Counted from the first letter of the stretch, positions 1 through 10,078 are shown. The stretch is 64,000 bases of DNA from Pontivivens marinum (GCF_900231835.1 NZ_OCTN01000005.1:215269-279268); one strand, 5' to 3'. Notes: generated by a model not told the origin, from the sequence alone. Made by a program: numbers and translations.

Positions 1-161
1 CCCAGCCATTGCACCGGCCACATGATCGTCTTTGCCGCAATCCGCAGGGGACGCGGCGCGCCAAGCTCTCTCATCGCAACGTCCAGCGCACCTGTCCGCT
101 CAAACGTCGCGCCCGTGCGGATCAACCGCCATAGGTTGGAAACGGGGTTCAAATCTTCCAC
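1..161 (-). CDS. ubiB: UbiB-family ubiquinone biosynthesis kinase-like protein, N-terminal part
   Basis: Only the first 53 codons are present; the gene runs off the left edge of the window. The translation has the N-terminal UbiB pattern: the segment [19 protein letters not shown], then [14 protein letters not shown]. UbiB is a membrane-associated atypical kinase/ATPase needed for coenzyme Q biosynthesis. The likely start is GTG at 161-159, which overlaps the 3' end of ubiE by 13 bases, so the two are probably translationally coupled in a ubiE-ubiB operon, as is common in alphaproteobacteria. A TTG at 152-150 is an alternative start. No kinase motifs lie in the visible part, so the call rests on the N-terminus and the neighbour. 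Confidence 0.8.
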   Translation of the reverse strand, partial: MEDLNPVSNLWRLIRTGATFERTGALDVAMRELGAPRPLRIAAKTIMWPVQWL

Positions 162-889
162 CCCGAATGCAGGCAGGCGATACCCATTGTCAGGTTGCGA
201 TAAGCGGCGTTCTCAAACCCTTCCTGACGGATCATGCTGGCAAAGGTGTCCTGATCGGGAAACTTGCGAATGGACTCGACGAGGTACTGATAGCTCTCGG
301 AATCATCGGCGATAATCTTACCCATGCGGGGGATCACGTTGAAGGAATAGGCGTCGTAAGCCTTTTGCAGCATGTCGTTGGGAATGTGGCTGAATTCCAG
401 ACACATCAGCCGGCCACCGGGCTTCAGAACGCGGTACGCCTCGGCCAATGCCTCCTGCGGGCGCGTCACGTTCCGAATGCCAAAGCTGATGGTGTAAACG
501 TCAAAGGTACTATCCTCGAAGGGCAGGTTCATCGCATCACCTACGATCCAGTCCATCGGGGCGTCCTGTGCCTCGGGGCGTTTCTTGCCCTCTTCCAGCA
601 TCGAGGCGGTCATATCGCAAACAGTCGCCTGTCCGCCGCCACGTTTTAGGAACCGGAACGACACATCGCCCGTACCACCGGCAACATCCAGCAAGTGCTG
701 ATAGGGGCGCGGCGCCAGCCAATCCATCATCGCATCTTTCCAGACACGGTGGATGCCCATGCTCATCACATCGTTCATCACGTCGTATTTCGACGCGACG
801 GAGGTAAAGACCCCGTGGACCTTTCCGGCTTTTTCGTCCTCAGGCACATCCTGAAAACCGAAATGCGTTGTTTTCTGATCGTCAGACAT
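149..889 (-). CDS. ubiE: Demethylmenaquinone/ubiquinone C-methyltransferase UbiE
   Basis: This 246-aa protein is a class I SAM-dependent methyltransferase that C-methylates the quinone ring in ubiquinone (and menaquinone) synthesis. The family signature is clear: [18 protein letters not shown] near residue 20, the SAM-binding [13 protein letters not shown] near residue 70, and late motifs including [10 protein letters not shown] and [16 protein letters not shown] chose ATG at 889 ([12 protein letters not shown]). ATG at 901 would add four residues, and the longer in-frame extension upstream is not family-like. The gene overlaps ubiB downstream and is divergent from mutM, the usual arrangement near dnaA in Rhodobacterales. 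Confidence 0.95.
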   Translation of the reverse strand: MSDDQKTTHFGFQDVPEDEKAGKVHGVFTSVASKYDVMNDVMSMGIHRVWKDAMMDWLAPRPYQHLLDVAGGTGDVSFRFLKRGGGQATVCDMTASMLEEGKKRPEAQDAPMDWIVGDAMNLPFEDSTFDVYTISFGIRNVTRPQEALAEAYRVLKPGGRLMCLEFSHIPNDMLQKAYDAYSFNVIPRMGKIIADDSESYQYLVESIRKFPDQDTFASMIRQEGFENAAYRNLTMGIACLHSGWKI

Positions 890-1026
890 GTGCTGCTCCA
901 TCGCGTGCGTGTTAATGTGCAACCTAGCGATTGGCGCGCGATTGGAAAGCGTGGTTTGGCGTCGCAGTGATTGCACGTATCGCACGCCGCCCCTAGATGG
1001 GGTCAATTAAGCCGGAGGTTATCGCA

Positions 1027-1905
1027 ATGCCCGAACTGCCAGAGGTCGAAACCGTGCGTCGCGGATTAACCCCCGTCATGCAGGGGCGCGTGATTGTGCA
1101 CGCTGATATCCGCCGCCCCGACCTGCGCTGGCCCTTTCCCGAACGTATGGCCGAACGACTAACCGGTGCGCGGATCGAGCGCTTAAACCGCCGTTCAAAG
1201 TACATCCTGATGGATCTGGACCGTGGTGAGACATTGATCGTGCATCTGGGCATGTCGGGCCGCATGTTGATTGCCGGCCCATCTGACACAAGCACATCCG
1301 GTACAACCACCCCCGGCGCATTCCACCATCACCACCCCGCACCCGCCAAACATGACCACGTCGTGTTTGATATGGAGGACGGAACCCGCATCAGCTTCAA
1401 CGATGCCCGCCGCTTTGGCGCGATGGATTTGGTGGCAACGGATGCGTTGGATGAGCACAAGCTGATCGCGGTTCTAGGGCCGGAACCCTTCGACAATATG
1501 TTCTCCGAATCCTATCTGGCGGCAAAGCTGGCAGGCCGTGCAACACCGATTAAATCCGCGCTTCTGGATCAACGAATCGTGGCGGGGCTGGGAAATATCT
1601 ATGTTTGCGAGGCGCTGTGGCGCGCCGGAATCAGCCCGACACGGCAGGCGCGCGATATTACATCACGGCAAATTGCGACCCTGACGCGGATCATTCGTGA
1701 CGTGCTGAACGATGCGATTGCGGCGGGCGGCTCCAGCCTGCGCGACTACCGGCAGGCAAACGGTGAACTTGGCTATTTTCAACACTCTTTTGCGGTCTAT
1801 GGACGCGAGGGCGAACCCTGCCGCACCCCCGGTTGCACAGCCCGGATTGAGCGGTTGGTACAGTCGGGCAGGTCCAGTTTTCACTGCCCGGTATGTCAGG
1901 GGTAG
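1027..1905 (+). CDS. mutM: Formamidopyrimidine-DNA glycosylase
   Basis: This 292-aa bifunctional glycosylase/AP lyase removes 8-oxoguanine and ring-opened purines. The mature N-terminus PELPEVETV supplies the catalytic Pro and Glu, which fixes the start at ATG 1027; the upstream GGAGG at 1013-1017 is the ribosome site. The helix-two-turn-helix region contains [19 protein letters not shown], and the C-terminal zinc finger has the pattern C-x4-C-x16-C-x2-C, ending CPVCQG. Residues about 85-108 form an extra Ser/Thr/Gly- and His-rich loop ([14 protein letters not shown]) not found in the E. coli enzyme. The gene is divergent from ubiE and is followed by the enoyl-CoA hydratase after about 70 bases. 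Confidence 0.95.
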   Translation: MPELPEVETVRRGLTPVMQGRVIVHADIRRPDLRWPFPERMAERLTGARIERLNRRSKYILMDLDRGETLIVHLGMSGRMLIAGPSDTSTSGTTTPGAFHHHHPAPAKHDHVVFDMEDGTRISFNDARRFGAMDLVATDALDEHKLIAVLGPEPFDNMFSESYLAAKLAGRATPIKSALLDQRIVAGLGNIYVCEALWRAGISPTRQARDITSRQIATLTRIIRDVLNDAIAAGGSSLRDYRQANGELGYFQHSFAVYGREGEPCRTPGCTARIERLVQSGRSSFHCPVCQG

Positions 1906-1978
1906 TGACTGAAACAACTTGCAATCATTCGCTAGCCGTTTCAAATCGGCCCCGGATGGCAAGGGAAAGGAATTTCGC

Positions 1979-2755
1979 ATGGCCTATGAGATGTTGATAA
2001 CCGACGTGTCCGACTATGTCGGTCTTATCAAACTGAACCGCCCCGATGCGCTGAACGCGCTGAACGCACAAATGCTGGATGAGCTGGCTGCTGTGTTGAA
2101 GGCATGGGACCGCGACGAGAACGTGCGGGCCATTGTTATCACCGGATCGGAAAAGGCATTTGCCGCCGGTGCTGATATCAAGGAAATGTCCGAGAAATCC
2201 TTCGTGGATATGTTCGGATCCGATTATTTCACCGATCAGACTGAATCCATCAGTCGCACCCGCAAACCGATCATCGCAGCCGTTTCCGGCTTTGCCTTGG
2301 GCGGTGGATGTGAGCTGGCAATGATGTGCGATTTCATCATCTGCTCTGACACGGCGAAGTTCGGCCAACCCGAAATCAATCTCGGCGTTATGGCAGGCAT
2401 CGGTGGAACACAGCGTTTGACCCGCCTGGTGGGTAAGTCCAAGGCGATGGAGATGAACCTGACGGGTCGCTTCATGGATTCTGAGGAAGCGGAGCGTTCC
2501 GGCCTCGTGTCGCGCGTTGTACCGGCCAAGGAGTTGCTAGACGATGCGCTAAAGACAGCAGGCAAGATCGCCGAGAAATCGCAGATCACCGCGATGGCTG
2601 TGAAAGAATCAGTCAACCGCGCCTATGAAACGACTCAGCGTGAGGGACTGCTATTCGAGCGTCGGGTCTTCCATTCCCTGTTCGCAACTGAGGACCAATC
2701 CGAAGGAATGGCCGCTTTTGCAGAGAAACGTACCCCTAAATTCCGCGACAGATAG
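1979..2755 (+). CDS. Enoyl-CoA hydratase (crotonase family)
   Basis: This 258-aa crotonase-fold enzyme probably hydrates 2-trans-enoyl-CoA in beta-oxidation. The oxyanion-hole motif is [11 protein letters not shown] (about residues 60-70). Both catalytic glutamates are present: E112 in [13 protein letters not shown] and E132 in [18 protein letters not shown], spaced 20 apart as in mitochondrial crotonase. ATG 1979 ([10 protein letters not shown]) is preceded by AAGGGAAAGGAA. The gene sits between mutM and rpsT, the conserved order upstream of dnaA in this group. Having both glutamates favours a true hydratase over another crotonase activity, although the acyl-chain preference cannot be read from sequence. 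Confidence 0.9.
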   Translation: MAYEMLITDVSDYVGLIKLNRPDALNALNAQMLDELAAVLKAWDRDENVRAIVITGSEKAFAAGADIKEMSEKSFVDMFGSDYFTDQTESISRTRKPIIAAVSGFALGGGCELAMMCDFIICSDTAKFGQPEINLGVMAGIGGTQRLTRLVGKSKAMEMNLTGRFMDSEEAERSGLVSRVVPAKELLDDALKTAGKIAEKSQITAMAVKESVNRAYETTQREGLLFERRVFHSLFATEDQSEGMAAFAEKRTPKFRDR

Positions 2756-2763
2756 GCCATTCA

Positions 2764-2792
2764 CATCCATGGGCGTTGACAGGCCATGGATG
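2764..2792 (+). terminator. Hairpin between enoyl-CoA hydratase and rpsT
   Basis: CATCCATGG (2764-2772) and CCATGGATG (2784-2792) form a perfect 9-bp stem with an 11-base loop, nine bases after the hydratase stop. There is no T-run behind it, so it may be a Rho-assisted terminator, an RNA-stabilising hairpin or part of the S20 leader. Confidence 0.45.
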
Positions 2793-2842
2793 CGGGTGTA
2801 TTTGCGCGGCTCATCTTTGAACTAAAAGAACCGGAATCAAAC

Positions 2843-3106
2843 ATGGCAAATACGCCTTCCGCTAAAAAGCGCGTGCGCCAGCTCGAGCGCCGCACCGAAG
2901 TAAACAAAGCGCGCCGTTCGCGTATTCGCACCTTCCTGCGTAAGGTTGAGGAGGCGATTGCCGGTGGCGATCAGGCCGTTGCGAAATCCGCACTGCAGGA
3001 CGCACAGCCAGAGATCATGCGTGGCGTGACCAAAGGCGTGATCCACAAGAACACCGCATCGCGCAAAGTTTCCCGGCTTACCAGCCGCGTTAAGGCAATG
3101 GCATAA
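2843..3106 (+). CDS. rpsT: 30S ribosomal protein S20
   Basis: This 87-aa, very basic helical protein binds 16S rRNA in the small subunit. The sequence is typical of bS20: [13 protein letters not shown] at the start, [18 protein letters not shown], and the C-terminal segment [18 protein letters not shown] 2843 follows AAAGAACCGGAATCAAAC, with a weak GGAA site. The gene lies between the hydratase and the dnaA block and ends at a good rho-independent terminator, so it is probably its own transcription unit. Confidence 0.97.
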   Translation: MANTPSAKKRVRQLERRTEVNKARRSRIRTFLRKVEEAIAGGDQAVAKSALQDAQPEIMRGVTKGVIHKNTASRKVSRLTSRVKAMA

Positions 3107-3136
3107 GCCATTCGCTGACAGCGATAGCAATTCGAG

Positions 3137-3165
3137 GGGCGCATCTACGGATGCGCCCTTTTCGT
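3137..3165 (+). terminator. Rho-independent terminator of rpsT
   Basis: A GGGCGCAT / ATGCGCCC stem (3137-3144 with 3151-3158) with loop CTACGG is followed directly by TTTTCGTT. It begins 30 bases after the rpsT stop codon. Confidence 0.85.
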
Positions 3166-3467
3166 TAAAACCGCCCTCCCCAACGTCACTTCGACCACCA
3201 ACCTGAATGTTCCGCATTCAGTCCTGTTGTTCGAATCGCACCCAATCCGTAAGTTCTCAGAACACCCAGATACGGCTCCACCCAAGAATCCGATCTGAAT
3301 GACCCGTTAGGAATTCGTTTCCAACGGAAACTATGTTTATGATTTTTTTCGTTTAATACGAAAGAGTTAGCTGAAATTTTCGGTGGTTTCACTTGTGTGA
3401 AGACCCCGACTCGGACTAGCTTCGCGAAACCAAAACGCAGAGTCGAAAGACCAGAGGAGAGCATAAC
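3166..3467. other. Hairpin-rich intergenic region between rpsT and rhodanese/dnaA
   Basis: About 300 bases without a convincing reading frame. Four perfect short inverted repeats are present: CTGAATG-TTCCG-CATTCAG (3203-3221), GTTCT-C-AGAAC (3253-3263), GTTTCC-AAC-GGAAAC (3317-3331) and TTTCGT-TTAAT-ACGAAA (3347-3363). The last two lie in an AT-rich stretch and could be promoter-proximal operators for the rhodanese-dnaA unit. I see no consensus DnaA box here. Confidence 0.5.
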
Positions 3468-3902
3468 GTGCCGCAGATAGAGCAGATGAAACCGCAAGAC
3501 GCTTACGACACATTGCGGTCAAACCCTGCGGCAGTTCTGGTTGACGTGCGCACCCAGGCGGAGTGGAATTTTGTAGGCATCCCCGACACGAGGGAGCTGG
3601 GCAATGCAATCGCACTGGTACAGTGGATGCAATTCCCGGACATGGCCGTAAATTCCGCCTTTTCCCAGGAACTGACCCAACAGCTTGGCGGGGAAATTCC
3701 CGATACGTTGTTGTTCATCTGTCGCTCCGGCGCGCGGTCGCACAATGCGGCACAGATGATTGCGCAGCAAATGTCCGACGCAGGCAGGGACATTCGCTGC
3801 ATTAATGTTGCTGAGGGATTCGAGGGGGATCTAGACCCTTCTGCCCATCGCGGGCACGTCAACGGCTGGAAGGCTGCTGCACTACCTTGGCGACAAACCT
3901 GA
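3468..3902 (+). CDS. Rhodanese-like domain protein
   Basis: This 144-aa single-domain protein has a rhodanese fold, a family that moves sulfane sulfur through an active-site cysteine. The core motifs are VLVDVRTQAEW (residues 23-33) and the active loop LLFICRSGARSHNAA with Cys85. The start is GTG 3468 with a strong AGAGGAGA site about eight bases upstream; an internal Met at codon 7 is the only alternative. It sits 90 bases before dnaA in the same orientation and could be cotranscribed with it. No signal peptide or membrane segment is visible, so it is cytoplasmic. The physiological sulfur acceptor is unknown. Confidence 0.85.
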   Translation: MPQIEQMKPQDAYDTLRSNPAAVLVDVRTQAEWNFVGIPDTRELGNAIALVQWMQFPDMAVNSAFSQELTQQLGGEIPDTLLFICRSGARSHNAAQMIAQQMSDAGRDIRCINVAEGFEGDLDPSAHRGHVNGWKAAALPWRQT

Positions 3903-3992
3903 TCGCATAGGCGGGCTGTCTATAGTCCGCATCGCAACTGTATTTTGCCTGCCGTTCCGCCTGATGCGTGGTTCGGTAAGACCGGATTTTTG

Positions 3993-5366
3993 ATGGGACG
4001 AATGATGTCGGACACGGATGCCTGGGGGCGCATTTGCACGGATATGAAGTCTACGATCGGGAAGGAAGCTTATCAAAGCTGGATCGACCCGCTATCGCTG
4101 GACCGCATTGATCAGGGCATCGCGCATTTCGCAGCCCCGACCAGCTTCATCGGCCGTTGGGTCGATCGCAATTACGGCGAACGCATCCGCACATCCTTCG
4201 CGCGTGAGGGATACAGCGTCACCCGCCTGAATTTCAGCGTGAACCCCGCCGTTCAAAAGGCAGCCCCCCAACCCCGCAGCGCACCAGCCGCGCAGGTTGC
4301 AGCGCCCCAGACCGGTGATGAGGAACTGCCCGGCTCACCACTGGACCCACGCTTTACCTTTGACAGCTTCGTTGTGGGTAAACCCAACGAGCTGGCCCAT
4401 GCGGCCGCGCGCCGCGTGGCGGAGGGGGGCGAGGTCGCGTTCAACCCGCTGGTGCTGTATGGCGGCGTAGGCTTGGGTAAAACCCACCTGATGCATGCCA
4501 TCGCGTGGAAGTTGCAGGAGGATAACCCCGGTTTCCGCGTGCTCTACCTCAGCGCGGAACAGTTCATGTACCGCTTTGTTCAGGCATTGCGGTTCCGCGA
4601 TACAATCTCGTTCAAGCAGATGTTCCGCTCCGTCGATGTGCTGATGGTGGACGATGTGCAATTCATCGCAGGCAAGGATTCTACGCAGGAGGAGTTCTTC
4701 CACACCTTCAACGCACTGATCGACCAGAACAAGCAGGTCATCATCTCCGCCGACCGTGCGCCGGGGGAAATTGACGGGATGGAGGATCGCATCAAGTCGC
4801 GCCTGCAATGGGGCCTTGTCGCGGATATCCACCCGACCGATTACGAACTACGCTTGGGCATCTTGCAGGCAAAGCTGGACACACAGCGCGCACAGCATCC
4901 CAATGTCACGATTGATCCCAAGGTCATCGACTTCCTCGCCCATCGCATCAGCTCGAACGTGCGTGTCCTTGAGGGGGCGCTGACACGGCTCTACGCCTTT
5001 GCGTCGCTGGTTGGGCGCCATATCGACCTGGACATGACCCATGAATGCCTAACGGACCTGCTGCGCGCATCCGAGCGGAAGGTAACGATTGAGGAAATCA
5101 TGCGAAAGGTGGCCGAATATTACCACCTGCGCATGAACGACCTGATGTCCGCCCGCCGCGCCCGCGTTGTGGCCCGCCCCCGTCAGGTGGCGATGTATCT
5201 GGCAAAAACGCTGACCTCCAAAAGCTTGCCCGAAATCGGTCGCAAGTTTGGTGGCCGCGACCACACCACGGTGATCCACGCGGTAAAGCGTGTGGAAGAG
5301 CTAAAGCAAAACGACAGCCAGATCGCCGATGATGTGGAACTGCTGCGCCGGATGCTAGAGGCCTAG
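3993..5366 (+). CDS. dnaA: Chromosomal replication initiator protein DnaA
   Basis: This 457-aa AAA+ ATPase binds DnaA boxes and opens the origin. Domain I spans about 1-85, followed by a Pro/Ala-rich linker. Domain III has Walker A GGVGLGKTHLMHA near residue 160, Walker B VLMVDDVQFI and sensor-type motifs. The C-terminal DNA-binding helix-turn-helix carries the signature GGRDHTTVIHAVKRVEEL. ATG 3993 (MGRMMSDTDAW) is one of three close candidates, the others being 4002 and 4005; longer in-frame extensions are not family-like. Downstream, a strong hairpin separates it from the convergent oxoprolinase gene. The length is normal for the family. Confidence 0.96.
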   Translation: MGRMMSDTDAWGRICTDMKSTIGKEAYQSWIDPLSLDRIDQGIAHFAAPTSFIGRWVDRNYGERIRTSFAREGYSVTRLNFSVNPAVQKAAPQPRSAPAAQVAAPQTGDEELPGSPLDPRFTFDSFVVGKPNELAHAAARRVAEGGEVAFNPLVLYGGVGLGKTHLMHAIAWKLQEDNPGFRVLYLSAEQFMYRFVQALRFRDTISFKQMFRSVDVLMVDDVQFIAGKDSTQEEFFHTFNALIDQNKQVIISADRAPGEIDGMEDRIKSRLQWGLVADIHPTDYELRLGILQAKLDTQRAQHPNVTIDPKVIDFLAHRISSNVRVLEGALTRLYAFASLVGRHIDLDMTHECLTDLLRASERKVTIEEIMRKVAEYYHLRMNDLMSARRARVVARPRQVAMYLAKTLTSKSLPEIGRKFGGRDHTTVIHAVKRVEELKQNDSQIADDVELLRRMLEA

Positions 5367-5370
5367 GCCG

Positions 5371-5400
5371 TATTGGGCAGGCCATGTGGCCCGCCCAATA
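5371..5400. terminator. Bidirectional hairpin between dnaA and the oxoprolinase gene
   Basis: TATTGGGC (5371-5378) pairs perfectly with GCCCAATA (5393-5400), and the inner AGGCC/GGCCC bases extend the stem. It begins five bases after the dnaA stop and ends eight bases before the end of the convergent gene, so it can serve both. Confidence 0.65.
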
Positions 5401-5407
5401 GTGTGCA

Positions 5408-8400
5408 TTATTCCTGCCATTGACCCCAACCACCGGCACCGGGTGTCAGCATGTGGAATGCGTCGCCTGGGGCCAGTTGAACCTCGACATTCGCGCCCAG
5501 CACCTGCCGGGTCCCATCGGCACGGATCACCGCATTCACCCCGAGCGCACCATCTGCACCACCCGCCGCACCGGCAGGGGCAACACGACGATGCGAGGTC
5601 AGGGTTGTGACCGTCGCAGGGACGAGGAACCGCAACTGGCGATCCATTCCGTTGCCACCGATCCACTGCCCCGCACCACCGGACCCGCGCCGAATGGCCA
5701 GATGATCCAGACGCACAGGGAAGCGACGCTCCAGAACCTCCGGATCAGTCATGCGGGTATTGGTCATATGGCTCTGCACAGCGCTGGCACCATTCCAGCC
5801 CGGTCCGGCGCCACAACCACCGGCGATGGTTTCGTAGTTCTGGAATGCCTCAGTACCCCAAACGAAGTTGTTCATGGTGCCCTGCGATCCCGCAATCACA
5901 CCCAGCGCCTGATATAGACAATCGGCAATGGACTGGCTGACCTCGGTATTGCCGGAAATCACCGCAGCAGGGGCAACCGGATTCACCATGGAGCGCAGCG
6001 GCGCGATGATGCGGATCGGCTTCAGACAGCCCTCGTTCATCGGCATGTCCCGCCCGACCAAGGTGCGGAACACATAAAGCACAACTGCGCAGGCGATGGA
6101 GAACGGCGCGTTGTAATTGCCATCATGCTGGGCAGAGGTTCCAGTGAAATCAACCTCCGCACCACGGCCATCGGCATCGACGCGCACAGCAACCTTGATA
6201 TGCGCGCCGTGATCCAGCTCGTAATCGCATGTGCCGTCGCGCAGTTCACCGATCACGCCGCGCACTGCTGCCTCGGCATTATCCTGCACATGGCCCGCAT
6301 AGGCCCGCACAACAGCGGCCCCGTGATGGGCACAAGTCTCAACCAAGGCCTGACGCCCTGTTTCATTGGCCGCAATCTGTGCACCCAAATCCGCAAGGTT
6401 CTGATCGGGATTTCGCGCGGGGTATTTCGCTCCACCCAGAATGCCACGGATCAATCCCTCGTCCAGCGTACCTGTCGTCATGACACGCACAGGGTCGATC
6501 AGGACGCCTTCTTCCTCGATATGCCGCGAATCGGGCGGGGCAGATCCCGGCGTGCGACCGCCAATATCGGCATGGTGGCCACGCGATGCGGTCCAGAACG
6601 AGAGCTCACCCTCAACAAAGACAGGCGTGATGATCGTGATGTCAGGCAAATGCGTGCCACCGCGATAGGGTGAGTTCAGCATCCACGCATCGCCATGGGC
6701 GACGTCCGCGCCTGCAACCTCAATCACGGTCCGAACGGAATCGGACATCGATCCCAGGTGCACCGGCACATGCGGCGCATTCGCCACCAGATTGCCCGCC
6801 GCATCAAACACCGCGCAGGAAAAATCGTAACGCTCCTTAATGTTCACCGATTGCGCGGTCAGGGCGAGGGTCGCGCCCATCCGTTCCGCGACAGACATGA
6901 ACAGGTTGTTATACAGTTCCAACCGCACAGGGTCGGCGGAGGTATCGCCAACGGGCCGCGGTGCGGCGCTGACCTGTTGCAGCAACAATGTGCCCCGTGC
7001 ATCGACGGTGGCCTGCCAGCCGGGCTCAATCACGGTGGTTCCTGTCGCCTCGCTTAGCACTGCGGGACCATCAACCACCTGTCCGGCGATCAGCTGTGCA
7101 CGATTATACAGCGCAACCGGCCTGCGCGCGTCACCCTTCCACACGGACAGGCTGGCCACAGCAACGCCCGCCTGATCGCCGGTCAGCATAGGTGTTTCAC
7201 CTGCACCGGTTTCGCCCACGGCCTCCGCTATCAGCATATCGAACAGGATCGCACGGTCGGGCAGATCGAAACCAAAGCGGGCGCGGTGTGCAGCGGCGAA
7301 ATCAACGGCCATGGCGTCATGACGCTGGAATTTCACCTCCAACCCCTGCTCGGACCCGTCATAGCGCAGGCGCACACGGCGCGAGACCTTGGCCTGCTCG
7401 GCGGAAATGCCCTGCTGCAACAGTTCGCTCATCGCCTTTGCCGCCATCGCGTCCAGGGTTTCAGCCGCCTCAACCGCATCCGATAGGGGCGCGTCGAACT
7501 GGCGTTCCTGTAGGGACCGGATATCGGCCAAGCCCATGCCATAGGCCGACAAAACACCGGCCAAGGGGTGCAGCATAACGCGGGTCATACCCAAAGCCTC
7601 GGCCACCAAGCACGCATGTTGCCCACCTGCCCCGCCAAAGGAGGCCAGCGTATAATCGGCAAGGTCATGCCCACGCTCCGTCCCGATACGCCGGATTGCG
7701 CGCGCCATATTGTCCACGGCAACGGCGAGGAAGCCCTCGGCCACCTGCTCCGGCGTCAAAACCTCGCCAGTGGTGGCGGCAATCTCACCTGCCAGCGTCG
7801 CGAATTTGCTGCGCACAGCATCCACATCCAGCGGCAGGTCGCCATTCGGTCCGAACACAGTGGGGAAATGATCTGGGTCCAGCTTTCCCAGCATCACATT
7901 CGCATCGGTCACGGTCAGCGGACCACCACGGCGATAACAGGCCGGTCCGGGATCAGCGCCGGCGCTTTCAGGGCCAACCAGATAACGACCATCGCGGAAG
8001 GACAGGATCGAACCACCGCCCGCCGCCACCGTATGAATATCCATCATCGGCGCGCATAGGCGCACACCTGCAACCTCGGTCTCGAAACTACGCTCATAGG
8101 CGCCGGCATAATGGCTGACATCGGTGGAGGTGCCGCCCATATCGAACCCGATCAGGCGGTCCAGATTGGCCTCCGCCCCTGTGCGCGCCATGCCCACAAT
8201 ACCGCCAGCAGGGCCGGACAGGATTGAATCACGGCCCTGAAACAGGTCCGCATCGGTCAAACCGCCGCTGGATTGCATAAACATCAACCGATCCGCCCCA
8301 TGGCCCAGCGCCTGTGCGACCCGATCAATATACCGACGCAGAACCGGCGACAGATAGGCATCCGCAACCGTGGTGTCACAACGTGGAACGATGCGGATCA

Positions 8401-9007
8401 GGCGCGATGTTTCGTGACTGGTGGATACTTGGGTAAAGCCGACCTCACACGCGATTTCTGCGGCGCGGACCTCATGCACGGGGTTTAGCCATGCATGCAG
8501 GAAGGCAATCGCCACGGCCTCAGCCCCCGCCATGCGGGCCTGTTGCAGATCACGGCGCAGGGTATCCTCGTCCAGCACAGTCAGGATTTCGCCCTCGGCG
8601 TCCAACCGCTCCTGCGCCTCAATCGTGTGATTGTGCAACAGTTCCGGCAGCTTGATATCCAGATCGAACAGACGTGGGCGGGTCTGATACCCGATGCGCG
8701 GCAGGTCAGCGAAACCCTGCGTGATGACCAATGCGGTGGGCGTGCCCTTACGCTCCAGCAGGGCATTGGTGGCAACGGTGGTGCCCATCTTTACGGCGGC
8801 GATCATGCCTGCGGGAATGTCATCCCTCGCCGCGATGCCCAGCATACGGCGAATGCCCTCAACCGCGGCATCCAGATATTGCTCGGGGTTTTCCGACAGC
8901 AATTTATCCGTGTGCAGCGTCCCGTCCGGTGCCCGCCCGACAATGTCGGTGAAGGTGCCGCCACGGTCGATCCAGAATTCCCATTTGGCTTCTACCCGCT
9001 CGCTCAT
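5408..9007 (-). CDS. Fused hydantoinase A/B, 5-oxoprolinase-type ATP-dependent amidohydrolase
   Basis: This 1199-aa protein joins a HyuA-type ATPase half (about 1-680) to a HyuB half (about 690-1199), the architecture of eukaryotic-type 5-oxoprolinase. The N-terminus has [31 protein letters not shown] and the glycine-rich [17 protein letters not shown] belong to the ASKHA-like ATP site. The HyuB half includes [19 protein letters not shown] and [15 protein letters not shown]. The family opens cyclic amides such as 5-oxoproline or hydantoins with ATP. The gene is divergent from a TRAP transporter across about 100 bases containing a palindrome, so substrate uptake and hydrolysis are probably co-regulated. 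The exact substrate cannot be told from sequence. Confidence 0.88.
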   Translation of the reverse strand: MSERVEAKWEFWIDRGGTFTDIVGRAPDGTLHTDKLLSENPEQYLDAAVEGIRRMLGIAARDDIPAGMIAAVKMGTTVATNALLERKGTPTALVITQGFADLPRIGYQTRPRLFDLDIKLPELLHNHTIEAQERLDAEGEILTVLDEDTLRRDLQQARMAGAEAVAIAFLHAWLNPVHEVRAAEIACEVGFTQVSTSHETSRLIRIVPRCDTTVADAYLSPVLRRYIDRVAQALGHGADRLMFMQSSGGLTDADLFQGRDSILSGPAGGIVGMARTGAEANLDRLIGFDMGGTSTDVSHYAGAYERSFETEVAGVRLCAPMMDIHTVAAGGGSILSFRDGRYLVGPESAGADPGPACYRRGGPLTVTDANVMLGKLDPDHFPTVFGPNGDLPLDVDAVRSKFATLAGEIAATTGEVLTPEQVAEGFLAVAVDNMARAIRRIGTERGHDLADYTLASFGGAGGQHACLVAEALGMTRVMLHPLAGVLSAYGMGLADIRSLQERQFDAPLSDAVEAAETLDAMAAKAMSELLQQGISAEQAKVSRRVRLRYDGSEQGLEVKFQRHDAMAVDFAAAHRARFGFDLPDRAILFDMLIAEAVGETGAGETPMLTGDQAGVAVASLSVWKGDARRPVALYNRAQLIAGQVVDGPAVLSEATGTTVIEPGWQATVDARGTLLLQQVSAAPRPVGDTSADPVRLELYNNLFMSVAERMGATLALTAQSVNIKERYDFSCAVFDAAGNLVANAPHVPVHLGSMSDSVRTVIEVAGADVAHGDAWMLNSPYRGGTHLPDITIITPVFVEGELSFWTASRGHHADIGGRTPGSAPPDSRHIEEEGVLIDPVRVMTTGTLDEGLIRGILGGAKYPARNPDQNLADLGAQIAANETGRQALVETCAHHGAAVVRAYAGHVQDNAEAAVRGVIGELRDGTCDYELDHGAHIKVAVRVDADGRGAEVDFTGTSAQHDGNYNAPFSIACAVVLYVFRTLVGRDMPMNEGCLKPIRIIAPLRSMVNPVAPAAVISGNTEVSQSIADCLYQALGVIAGSQGTMNNFVWGTEAFQNYETIAGGCGAGPGWNGASAVQSHMTNTRMTDPEVLERRFPVRLDHLAIRRGSGGAGQWIGGNGMDRQLRFLVPATVTTLTSHRRVAPAGAAGGADGALGVNAVIRADGTRQVLGANVEVQLAPGDAFHMLTPGAGGWGQWQE

Positions 9008-9059
9008 TGCCTCATCTCCAAAACCGGCCCAAGAATGTGTTGCATTGATTTCTTAACGA

Positions 9060-9072
9060 TGACAATTTGTCA
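9060..9072. promoter_or_regulatory. Candidate operator between oxoprolinase and TRAP genes
   Basis: TGACAATTTGTCA is a perfect inverted repeat (TGACAA-T-TTGTCA) in the 105-base divergent intergenic region. A further TGTCAA half-like element follows at about 9090. Its place between a catabolic enzyme and its likely transporter suggests a substrate-responsive repressor site. The regulator is not evident in this window. Confidence 0.45.
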
Positions 9073-9112
9073 ACGTAATGATAGCAACATGTCAAAAGAC
9101 AGGAAGTCCAAC

Positions 9113-10072
9113 ATGAAGTATGCAATCCTCACCGCCGCTATGATGGCAGCCGCAACACCAACCCTGGCCGAGGGATGGGACATGCCAACGCCATACGGCG
9201 ATTCCACATTCCACACCGTCAACATCATGCAATTCGCAGATGACGTGCGCGCCGCCACCGATGGCGGGCTGGACATCACCGTGCATTCCGCCGGATCGCT
9301 GTTCCCGCATTCCGAAATCAAGAACGCTGTCCGTTCCCGTCAGGTACCCGCAGGTGAATTCCTGCTGTCGCAGTTGAACAACGAAAACGCGGCATTCGGT
9401 CTGGACAGCCAGCCCTTCCTCGCGACCTCCTACGAGGATGGCATGGCCCTGTGGGATGCACAGCGCCCCGTCGTGACAGAACTGCTGGCTGAACAGGGCC
9501 TGATGCCGCTGTTCGCCGTTCCATGGCCGGCACAGGGCCTGTACACCAATGGCGAAATCGAAACAGTTGGCGATCTGTCCGGTCTGCGGTTCCGCGCATA
9601 TAACGCCCAGCTTGAGGAATTCGCCCAGCTCGCCGGTGCAGCCCCCGTACAGGTTGAGGCACCAGACATCCCGCAGGCATTCGCAACCGGTCAGGTTGAT
9701 GCGATGATCACCTCGCCCTCGACCGGTGCCAACTCCACTGCGTGGGATTTCGTGTCGCACTACACGCCGATCAACGCATGGCTGCCAAAGAACATCATCG
9801 TCGTCAGCCAGCGCGCCTTTGACCGTCTGGATACAGATGTCCAAACCGCCGTGCTAGAGGCAGCAGCCATTGCCGAAACACGCGGCTGGGAAATGTCCGC
9901 AGCCGAGGCAGCCGAGAAAACCCAAGTCATGGCCGATAACGGCATCACCGTGGTTGAGCCTTCGGTAGAGCTGGTAAACGGCCTGCAAACCATCGGCGCG
10001 ACAATGCTGCAAAGCATGACGGCAACTGCCTCGCCCGAGGCACTGGCAATTCTGGGCGCCTACACCCAGTGA
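9113..10072 (+). CDS. TRAP transporter substrate-binding protein, DctP family
   Basis: This 319-aa periplasmic solute receptor starts with a signal peptide (MKYAILTAAMMAAATPTLAEGW, cleavage after about residue 19). The DctP fold shows in HSAGSLFPHSEIKNAVRSRQV and the specificity helix region LSGLRFRAYNAQLEEFAQL, then VEAPDIPQAFATGQVDAMITSP. An AGGAAG site lies six bases before ATG 9113, which makes that start better than the upstream ATG at 9089. It is the first gene of a dctP-dctQ-dctM set and is separated from dctQ by two hairpins. TRAP systems are sodium-driven organic-acid importers. The neighbouring 5-oxoprolinase suggests a cyclic amide or amino-acid-like ligand (inference). Confidence 0.92.
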   Translation: MKYAILTAAMMAAATPTLAEGWDMPTPYGDSTFHTVNIMQFADDVRAATDGGLDITVHSAGSLFPHSEIKNAVRSRQVPAGEFLLSQLNNENAAFGLDSQPFLATSYEDGMALWDAQRPVVTELLAEQGLMPLFAVPWPAQGLYTNGEIETVGDLSGLRFRAYNAQLEEFAQLAGAAPVQVEAPDIPQAFATGQVDAMITSPSTGANSTAWDFVSHYTPINAWLPKNIIVVSQRAFDRLDTDVQTAVLEAAAIAETRGWEMSAAEAAEKTQVMADNGITVVEPSVELVNGLQTIGATMLQSMTATASPEALAILGAYTQ

Positions 10073-10078
10073 TCGCGC

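Noticed and set aside
3253..3263. LexA box before the rhodanese/dnaA genes
   Set aside because: GTTCTCAGAAC is a palindrome, whereas the alphaproteobacterial SOS box is the direct repeat GTTC-N7-GTTC, which I do not find here.
8495..9112. Long N-terminal extension of the DctP reading frame, overlapping the oxoprolinase gene
   Set aside because: A signal peptide and ribosome site define the start at 9113; the extension is antisense to a real gene.
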